Part shown: piece by piece, positions 48,401-57,100 of the stretch | Layout: each line of letters starts with the position of its first letter | Position numbering within the stretch: the stretch's first letter is position 1 | From: Sinotaia quadrata | Lineage: Eukaryota; Mollusca; Gastropoda; Architaenioglossa; Viviparidae | Reading direction: 5' to 3' | Length of the DNA: 64,000 bases | NCBI GenBank assembly: GCA_028829895.1 | Contig: CM054177.1 | Location: forward strand, 31,583,064-31,647,063 | The notes under the pieces: model-generated | What the model saw: only the letters and a program-made list of their open reading frames with translations | The model's database searches: none | Told to the model about the DNA's origin: nothing | Translations under genes and position numbers: made by a program

Positions 48401-48814
48401 TAAGAAATAGTTGACACTGATTTACAAAATTCACTGGAAGAATTTTATAAAATGGTTTTAAATAAAGTGTTTTTTTAAAAATAATATATATATTATTGTG
48501 TTTATGTTTCACTTTTCTTTGATTTTGGGGTTTGTTTGTTTGCGGATTATTGTGTGAGGGCTCTAGGTTTTATTGTATTGTTAGTATAACTTTGTGAGTT
48601 TGAGTGCTACGTCATTGTCAGGTTTGATGGTGTTACAGTAACGTTCTTATCTTTGACATCGTGGTAAATACGTCACTTACGCCATGTATATTTATATATA
48701 CCACGTCTATTTTATCATTCATGTCATGTTTACGTCATATTAATATTTATTTCATTGTCTCACAATGGTATTTACTTAATATACGCCATGCTGATATGTA
48801 CTTGCTTTGTCCGC
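48401..48814. other. Unique sequence, no gene seen
   Basis: Several TACGTCA words recur between 48,670 and 48,740. They foreshadow the following array, whose unit contains the same word. Confidence 0.45.
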
Positions 48815-49035
48815 TTGTATTTACGTCACTTACATCATAGTGGATTTGTGTCACTTGCATTACATTGGTATTTACGTCACTTACATCATAGTGGATTTGT
48901 CTCACTTGCATTACATTGGTATTTACGTCACTTACATCATAGTGGATTTGTCTCACTTGCATTACATTGGTATTCACGTCACTTACAGCATAGTGGATTT
49001 GTATCACTTGCATTACATTGGTATTTACATTATTC
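48815..49035. repeat. Minisatellite, 51-bp unit, about 4.3 copies
   Basis: TTTACGTCACTTACATCATA and TCTCACTTGCATTACATTGG repeat. The 51-bp period holds frames open on both strands. Each unit carries TACGTCA, close to a CRE half-palindrome. Confidence 0.95.
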
Positions 49036-49214
49036 AATGTGTTCAACTGTAGAAACTGTCTCGCTTCAGATCCTTTCTCCAAGAAAAACAGCTCCTGTTT
49101 TCTGTCCTACCCATGTTTTCTCTCCTTTTCACTCAGTAGCCATCGCCACCTCCCTCACAATCCCCCACTCACCACCTTTACCCTTTCCGTTTCTCACACA
49201 CACATCCACGTGTA

Positions 49215-49480
49215 TGGAATTCTCAACCCAACTCGTGCACCTTGACGCACGCGAGCGCGTGTGACCGCTGCATGACCTAAGATGGCGAGATTAGGGTCAG
49301 ACAATGCAAAGGGGGAGAGAAAGGTCGACGTATGTCCCGGAGGTTGCCTGGATCGTTGCACAAAGAATTTTTTAATGTGGAAGATGGCCGGACTAGTACC
49401 TCCGTCTGAGCCACATTTCTCCAGAATGGGTATGTTCTGTTTTCAAGGATGTTTGGAATCAAACAAGGGAAGTAAATGAG
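49215..49480 (+). promoter_or_regulatory. CpG-richer patch, possible promoter or first-exon region
   Basis: GACGCACGCGAGCGCG (49,242-49,257) is an unusually dense CpG run for this window. It is followed by AAGATGGCGAG (49,279-49,289), a YY1-like start-site element and acceptable start context, and an open frame to 49,479. GTATGT donor-like sites occur near 49,330 and 49,428. No domain was recognised and no downstream exon identified, so this is only suggestive. Confidence 0.22.
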
Positions 49481-49499
49481 AAAAGATATGAGATTCCAT

Positions 49500-49990
49500 G
49501 AGCGCACTCATACAGATGCTTACACACTCTCAAAGATACATGCACACTCAAGCACATGTTTACACTCTCTCACAAACACGCGTGCACATGTACATGCTTA
49601 CACTCTCACAAACACACGCGCAAACTCAAACACATGCGCATACTCTCTCGCAAAAACACGCTCACATTCAAACAATATACATGCAATGCAAAAATACAAT
49701 ATACATGCAAGATACAAACAACACACATATAAGATATAAAACAGCATACAAGTTTTTACAAAAATTATATAACATACATACAAGGCACAAAACAACATAC
49801 CCCCTGCCCCCTCCCCAACCCCGTGCAGAACACCATTCCTACAATGTGCACAACAGCATACATACATGGCGCAAAACAGCATATATGCAAAGTACAAAAC
49901 AACATACATACATACATGGCGCAAAACAGCATATATGCAAAGTACAAAACAACATACATACATTTTACATGGCGCAAAACAACATCAATA
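49500..49990. repeat. ACA-rich degenerate repeats with a 46-bp unit x2.8 at the right
   Basis: CACACTCTCA/CAAACACACG-type words recur to 49,680. At about 49,855-49,985 CATACATGGCGCAAAACAGC and ATATGCAAAGTACAAAACAA repeat almost exactly. Open frames on both strands are composition artefacts. Confidence 0.78.
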
Positions 49991-50197
49991 ATGTAAATAC
50001 ATTGTGGGGTGTCAAGGCATACTTAATCAGAGAAAGTAGATTATATAATCAGAAGAGTGAAAGACGTATGTAAATTCAACAAGTAATTTTTAAACTAAAA
50101 TTAAATTTTTAAAATCATATATAATGAGAATACTTTTAAACTAAAAATATGTTTAAATCATATATAAATACAATAAGTTTCTATTAACTAAAAATAT

Positions 50198-50305
50198 GTC
50201 ACGGGTGTGAGTAGACTTATATATCTGGTGTTGAGTGTGAGTAGTCTCATGTCACGCGTGTGAGTAGTCTCATGTCGCTAGTGTTGAGTTTGAATAGCCT
50301 CATGT
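50198..50305. repeat. Short tandem repeat, about 30-bp unit, about 3.5 copies
   Basis: GTGTGAGTAGTCTCATGTCA-type units. Confidence 0.8.
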
Positions 50306-50762
50306 TAGTACACACATGATTTCTTGTCAGTCTGAAGTCTAAGACTAAGGCGACGCCATAGAAATACATCACAATCACTGAGTACAAATGTATACCTAGC
50401 ATTAATCTCGACTCTCAGTATGATGCTTATTTTGTGTGTGTGTGTGTGCATAAATACGTGTAAAGGAAGAAAAAGCGTGGCATTTTCCGTTTCCTATGTA
50501 CATTAATACTTTATTCTCATGTTAAAAGTTAGACCTCAAACAGGCAAACCGACAAACGTCTTGCAAAATGACTTCATGAGGCACCTCGAAGAATGTGGTA
50601 ACTCTTTTATAACTGCAGCTCGGTCATTCGCTACTGGCCATCATTACACTTAAGGTCATCCTATGGCATAACGCAGCTGCCCTGAAGACCTAGTATTATG
50701 GCCATGACCCCAGACGACCGTCCACTGACCCCAGCAAATATCGGTCACCCTATGATTTTACT

Positions 50763-50832
50763 TGTGACTCAACCAGTTGCTTCACACCTGACAGCAGACT
50801 GTGGGTTCGATTCAGTCAGTGCCCGCTGTCTC
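50763..50832 (+). mobile_element. tRNA-derived SINE-like head
   Basis: GTGACTCAACCAGTTGC (A-box-like) is followed about 30 bp later by GTGGGTTCGATTC (a near-perfect B box), with CCTGACAGCAGACT between. This is the spacing of a pol III tRNA-type promoter. It cannot be folded into a complete tRNA and lacks a normal acceptor stem, so it is a SINE head rather than a tRNA gene. Its 3' limit is unclear (perhaps about 50,880). Confidence 0.48.
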
Positions 50833-50879
50833 TGACCTACAGACTGATGGGGGTGGGGGTGATTCTGCGCTGCCTCTGA

Positions 50880-50975
50880 GCTGCCTGACCACAGAAGTTA
50901 AGATTATAAATCAAGCAGTAGAGCTGTCTGAACACAGAAGTTAAGGTTATACATCAAGCAGTAGAGCTGCCTGAG
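50880..50975. repeat. Tandem duplication, about 47 bp x2
   Basis: ACACAGAAGTTAAGGTTATA and ATCAAGCAGTAGAGCTG occur twice with few changes. Confidence 0.9.
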
Positions 50976-51044
50976 AGAAAGGTTGTCAAGTAATTAAGTT
51001 TAATTTATCATCCATCAGCCATGAAACTCCAAATACCTCCTTCC

Positions 51045-51150
51045 CAAAAACCAACCAAACAAACACAATATAGCACACACACAAACAAACAAACACAATA
51101 TAGCACACACACAAACAAACAAACACAATACAGCACACACACAACACTCA
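51045..51150. repeat. Minisatellite, 30-bp unit, about 3.3 copies
   Basis: CAAACAAACACAATATAGCA plus CACACACACAAA repeats. Confidence 0.93.
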
Positions 51151-51918
51151 CACAACATACACAGGCACACGATAGAAAACAAGTGTATTTTACATCCGAA
51201 TATCAATGTTTTTGTTACATAATGGCAAAGGTTCAAGTTAAACATAATTTTAAAAAATATTTTTGCATTATGTACTTTCATTCTTTTATAACACTACCCC
51301 AAACAATAAATAAATAAGCCTTCCCATTAACGATTAAATTGCAGTCTTCCATTAAATTTTCTTTCAAACTTACGTCATTAGTCCCCCTCCCACCTTCCCT
51401 ACATCCTATTTCTCCTCCCAGCACAGTCCCTATGCGGATTGGAATTTTCTACTAATAGCTGTTTTCAGTCTTTCTTCTTCCATAGTGTCGTCTACTTCCC
51501 AATCATTCTTTCTTGACTTTCTTTTCCAGCATTGACTCCTTTGATTTTAATTACACTCACTTTCTCTGTCTATATGCTATCCCTATTTGCTTCCATTTAT
51601 CTCCCCCTTTCTTCTCGGTCTTCTCCCAATAATTTTATCAGAATTTTTTCTTACTGGATATTTCTGGTTTACTTTATTCCCTTCCCATTACTTTCCATTC
51701 TTAAAGCATTTTAATAACTATTTAAAAAAAAATATAAAGTAGCTGGTATCAGTTTTAAAAAAGCACGGCAATAATAATAGCACTCAAAGTCAATAATAAT
51801 AATAATAATAATAATTCGGTTTTAAATAGATTCAAAATTATTGAATTATATAATTTAGGTAATAGATCTTTAACATATAATTAACACAATTAACACAACT
51901 GACAGCATTCATTAGATC
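51151..51918. other. AT-rich unique sequence, no gene seen
   Basis: An (AAT)n tract lies at 51,792-51,813. Otherwise no feature before the retrotransposon insertion site. Confidence 0.5.
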
Positions 51919-51923
51919 ATAAA
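51919..51923. other. Left target-site duplication, ATAAA
   Basis: Directly precedes the 5' LTR and matches the five bases after the 3' LTR (60,504-60,508) exactly. A five-base duplication is usual for Ty3/gypsy-type integrases. Confidence 0.95.
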
Positions 51924-52318
51924 TGTCACAGGAAATGAGGGACAGAAATTATATTTCATTTCATTTTAAAAAACCGCTAACAAAACTAGTTGAAGTAACC
52001 CGAGTTTTGTTATTTTTCGTATGTAGCATGTAACTTCCAGTAACGGTCACCTAAGATCTCTTTAGTAGACAGACGTTCGTGACGCAGTGTGTGTTAATAT
52101 ATCATATTGAATATATGTATTAGTTTATGAAGAATATGTATATTAAATAAATTGGGACAACTGCGCAATACCGTCACATGTTGTTGACGAGTGAAATGGC
52201 CAGTGCGCATTAGAATTGACCACAGAAAAGCGTGCATCACGATTACCACTATATATCCAAGGCAAAAATCATGTCACAGGACATAGCTTCTGGAAGTTTT
52301 GGAAACCTTCAGTGAGAG

Positions 52319-52327
52319 CTATATAAG
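52319..52327 (+). promoter_or_regulatory. TATA box in the 5' LTR
   Basis: CTATATAAG lies 395 bp into the LTR and is the best core-promoter match. Transcription would start roughly 30 bp downstream. Inferred, not shown. Confidence 0.6.
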
Positions 52328-53427
52328 AGGCAAAATGAAGACTTTATTCTCAATGTTGAAAACGTCGATTCGTCTGAAGCCAGTCTAACTTCACGTATGA
52401 ATTATCTCATGTACAGAGATTTCATAAAGGAAAGCTGCAATAATCTCTTTCCATCCGTTTTCCATCCGTCTGATGCCATATATTGAGTAACGAGGCAAAA
52501 TTACTCAGTATAATTGTTGGCAAAGTGGAAAGTTCGCTGTCAAAGAAAACCCGATGCATGCGACGCTGGTTGTATGCAGTTAACGACACGAGGGACCGAC
52601 TTGTTCTTCCCCCTGTCTGAGTTCGTTTTGGCAGTCTATCCCGCAAATTGAGAGGCTAGCGCCGGAGATACATACCCGGATTTCTACACTCAATGTAATG
52701 CGACGACACATCCCACTGGACGACTCTACCCGATAATGCTAAACGTCGTTGGGGGGTCCGTTTCCACGACAACCAACAAACAGCGACAATTATCGAGACT
52801 GACAACAGTCAGTTAAATTTCAGATTTCTCCCCAGTGATAATCTGAAAGTGGTGCCTAGATTCTGCAGAATCTTCACCTGTAATGCGACGCCTCCATTGC
52901 GTCGATCTTCACTTGAAGTGCCGCTTATAAGTGACGTGTGAGATTACGTCATCTCCTTGGAACTCTGACATTAATAGTGAGTAATCATTAGCACGGCTAA
53001 CGCGCACATACTTAAGTCTAGGACTCTTAAGAAAATGAACACTATTATATCGTTTGCAAAATAAGAACTCTAATGTTAAAAGTAATGCTTATTTTACATG
53101 TCAACTATTGTTAAAGCGGCCCCATTTGCCGCATAAGAATTGTGTAATTAATCTTTATTTTATATTTTGAATTTCATCATTTTCATCTCCCCTTATTTCC
53201 CAAAGAGTGTATGACATTGGAAAGTTGAATGAATGAATTAATCACTGTGCGAAAGAGTAGTGCCCCTTTTAAATCGGGAAATAAATAACCTGATTTAAAC
53301 ATCTTTCAACTCTCTTGTTATTCATAGTTTTTGAGAGGGACGAAAGAATTTGTACTATTGTTTTGCACCGTTCGTCTGTTCGTCCATTTATTCACATTTA
53401 TGATACACACTCACAACACACACCGCC

Positions 53428-53459
53428 AATAAAACGTTCCTTGGCATGACACTAATAAA
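53428..53459 (+). terminator. Two polyadenylation signals in the 5' LTR copy
   Basis: AATAAA at 53,428-53,433 and 53,454-53,459. The functional copies for the element transcript would be those in the 3' LTR (60,282-60,287 and 60,308-60,313). Confidence 0.55.
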
Positions 53460-53651
53460 CTGGGCCCCACCCAAACATCAATGGAGTATGTCATGTGTGT
53501 CTATGTAACAACTTGACGCGACGTAATACTGGCATACGTCACGGGCTTTTCTTGGAGGTGCACCGGAGCAGGCCAAAAATAGACTTCACCCCTTGCATCT
53601 CTAACTTCAGCTCGGGTCGGCTTGTAATGAGCCCTCCCGTTTTGTGACATC

Positions 53652-53669
53652 TGGTGACCACTGACCGTG
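53652..53669 (+). other. Primer-binding-site candidate, tRNA-Trp-like
   Basis: TGGTGACC begins two bases after the LTR. It is complementary to a tRNA 3' end GGTCACCA, as in animal tRNA-Trp from memory. After eight bases the match becomes poor (ACTGACCGTG), so primer identity is uncertain. Confidence 0.6.
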
Positions 53670-54112
53670 ATCTGACAAGGTAAATTGTGTTGTTGTAAGA
53701 AAGTGTCATCTCTTTCCTGCTTTTCTGTCTCATCACCATTATGCATTGTTTATTGCATGTTAGGGCTTTGCTATTGAGACTTAGGTGAACTGGATTTTGA
53801 TAAGACTTATTATTGTGTTGAAATAAGTTTTATTATCTTTACGCTATTATCGTTAACGCGTACCGACTCGTGTTTAGACGTACATAGATCGATATTTTGT
53901 ACGCTACATTAGCAACTGTTGTTTTGCTAATTTTGCTAACTTTGCAAATTTCCGATTAGGATTTCTTTTACTCGTGTTTGTAATAATCCTAATCACGTGG
54001 TGGCTGGTGTTCATACGCACACCATTGCACCACTTGTGACCTACAGAGGTCAAAATCCCGCGAATATTCTAAGTCACTTTATCCATACTCGTGATAACTA
54101 GCAATTTTAAAA
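53670..54112 (+). other. Retrotransposon leader
   Basis: About 440 bp between the primer site and the Gag-Pol start. It holds a 16-codon upstream frame (53,741-53,788) and a donor-like AAG/GTAAAT at 53,677-53,685. Either could limit translation or allow leader splicing. Both are inferences. Confidence 0.5.
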
Positions 54113-57100
54113 ATGGCCGAGCTAGTAAACATAAAGAAAGAACTCATGGCTATGGGTAGAGAATTCGGGTATGAAAAAGCCGAGTTAAAGAAATACGTGG
54201 ATGAGGAGATAGCTAAATGGTATGTTGCGAAAGAAAATGAGGCGAAAGAGGTGAGAGAGCTAGAAGATAAGAGACAGATAGCTAAACATCTAGAGATGCA
54301 AACTCTGAGAGAGCTAGAAGAAAAAAGATCGAAAGAAGCTATAGAGCTAGAAGATAAGAGACAGATAGCTAAACATCTAGAGATGCAAACTCTGAGAGAG
54401 CTAGAAGAAAAAAGATCGAAAGAAGCTATAGAGCTAGAAGATAAGAGACAGTTAGCTAAACAGCTAGAGATGCAAAACCTGAGAGAGCTAGAGGAAAAAA
54501 GAGCGAAAGAGGCGAGAGATTTTAAAGAGAAAGAAATCCAAGATATGAGAGAAATAGAGTTATTAAAGATTCAGTCTGCTAGGGATTTAGAAGATAAAAG
54601 GCAGGAAGTAGAAGAGAAAAAGCTTAAGTTAAAAGCTAGAGCACATCAGGAACAGCTTGAATTAGCTAAGCAAGAGGTAACAGCTAGAGAGAAGTTGTTA
54701 GATGGGACTGCTAAGCAACAGGCCGAATTAAATAAACCCCGTACACGGCTAGCTTTCTTTAACCCTGAAGTCGAGACGATTGACGAGTTTTTGACACGCT
54801 TTGACAGTTTCATTGCCAACTTTAATTACACTGACATTGAAAAGAAACAACAACTCGGTCAAATACTTCAAGGTGAAAGCTCGCGCGCATTTACTGATCT
54901 AACGCGCGATCCCGCTATTACTTATGCAGATCTCAAAACGGGTTTGATGCGTACTTTTCAATGTACAGCAGAAGGCTTTCGAAAAATGTTTAGGAGAGCC
55001 ATACCTAAAGCAAATGACACCATGCAAGCCTTCGGTACCCGGTTACGCCATTATCTTGATAGATGGATTGATTTGACGGACATCCGGAAGACATATGAGG
55101 GCCTATTTGATTTGATATTAAGAGATCAATTTCTCCATATTGCTCCGCCTGCAATGACGACATATTTGCAGCGAAATCCCCCGACTAACTTCTGTGATAT
55201 GTTGAAGTTAGCAGACACGTATAATGATTACCCTGATCCGGTAATTACGAGGAGTGCGCCACGCCCTCCTCTTACAAATCGGCAGAAGTATACACCGAAA
55301 TCGAACCGACCAATGACGAAATCGGAAAAACCCGAACCGGTACAGCGGACATATACTAAGTCACAAGACGTACGACGTCACACCCGTGACTCCCCGCCTA
55401 TGACATGTTACACTTGCAAAGGGAAGGGGCATAGTTCTCAGAACTGTCCCAGTCCACGTGATGTAAAGGTATGCACTGAAACAGGTGCAACTCTAAAGAC
55501 CCAACAGGCTACAGTAAACGGACAAAAAGTCAAAATACTGGTCGATACAGGCGCGTCCATAAGCTGCATAAATGCTAAACTTGTACGCCCTGAACAGTAT
55601 CTAAGAGGTAGTGTCCGCATTCGATGTGTTATGGGACACCTTAGTACATGTCCAAGAGCCACTGTACATGTTACGTCATCCGTATTTTCCGGTACAGTCA
55701 CCGCCGCAGTGATAAGAGACATGCAGTTCGGATTCATACTATCGCCCGAACAGTGTGACGCAAACACTGATGACATCTATCCTGTCCTCCCCGTAACCAC
55801 TAGAGCACAACGGGAACGTAGTAAACAAGGACCCCCGGCTCTAAAGATAGTCGAGAACACATTTCCGCAGTTGACCCCAAGTCAACTCAGTCACCTGCAG
55901 CAGGAGGACAAAAGTTTGTCCTCAATGCTAAAGCTGGCACGGAAAAACACTACTACGTCCAGCAAGTACGCGACAATTACGTATTTCCTGAAGGACGGGC
56001 TAGCGTTTCGGCGCACCGACTTTAAGGAAAATGATACTAGAAGCACCACGTGTTTATTTACCCCTACACCACTCAGACCACTGATTCTAAGCTTTGCACA
56101 CGACTCAATCATGTCTGGACATCAGGGCGCGCGTCGCACTGAGCAGCGAGTTCGCGAAGATTTTTTTTGGCCAGGCCTGAGTAGGGATGTTCGCTCGTAC
56201 GTTCGTACATGTACGCAGTGTCAACAACATATTGACCGAGGGCGTGTCAGTCGAGTTCCCCTCGAGATAGTACCAACAGTAGAGGAACCATTCCTAAAAG
56301 TCGCAGTAGACATTATTGGCCCAATCATTCCCGCGGCCGAAGGAGGATATCGCTATATCCTAACAATCGTGGATTTTGCAACACGATATCCAGAAGCAGT
56401 CGCATTAAAGGGCATCACAGCAATCGAAGTCGCAGACGCTTTAATAGACGTATTTTCTCGCACGGGCGTTCCCCGAGAGATATTGAGTGACCAGGGCACT
56501 CAATTCACCTCAGCAATGATGGCTGAAACAATGCGTCTACTGGCGTGTAAACAGTTGTTCTCATCACCATATCACGCTCAGTCTAATGGTGCCGTTGAAC
56601 GTTTCAATGGTACGATAAAGAAAATGTTAATTAAAATGGCCTCGGAACAACCCGACCAGTGGCCGCGTTTTCTAGCACCATTACTCTTCGCGTATCGCGA
56701 ACTCCCACAAGAGAGTACGGGCTATTCACCGTTCCAACTACTATACGGCAGGCAACCTCGTGGTCCCCTTAAGCTAATAAAAGAAACATGGGTCAAGGGA
56801 GACACTGTGACCGATGGTAAAGATGTTCACACGTACGTAGCCGAACTACGTCAACGTCTGACCGAGACATGTCACTTAGCACAGGAAAACATTCGCGAAA
56901 AACAACCCCGATACAAGCGAAATTTTGACCGTACTGCTGTGGAACGTGACCTCGAACCAGGTCAGCTCGTGTTACTCTTGCGGCCCACGCATAACAACCG
57001 CATGCAAATGCACTGGCGTGGACCCTACCGCGTTATTAAGCGTGTGAAGCAGAACGACTACAGCATACAGATAGGAAATAAGCAGAAAACCTATCACATA

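Larger units (their letters stand above)
51924..53649 (+). repeat. 5' long terminal repeat (1,726 bp)
   Basis: Same sequence by eye as 58,778-60,503. Bounded by TG...CA. It contains a TATA box about 400 bp in, and two AATAAA motifs close to its 3' end. If both are used, the transcript's R region would be about 1.1 kb, which is long. Small minus-strand frames inside both LTR copies are shadows. Confidence 0.97.

Noticed and set aside
48747..49264. Open frames on both strands, 81-169 codons
   Set aside because: A 51-bp stop-free repeat opens both strands at once. The tail of the longest frame has no domain.
50763..50832. A functional tRNA gene
   Set aside because: A and B boxes are present, but a complete cloverleaf with acceptor stem cannot be formed, so it was called a SINE head.
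52422..52646. Minus-strand 74-codon frame in the 5' LTR, identical at 59,276-59,500
   Set aside because: Identical because the LTRs are identical. No start context or domain, and opposite to the element's transcription.
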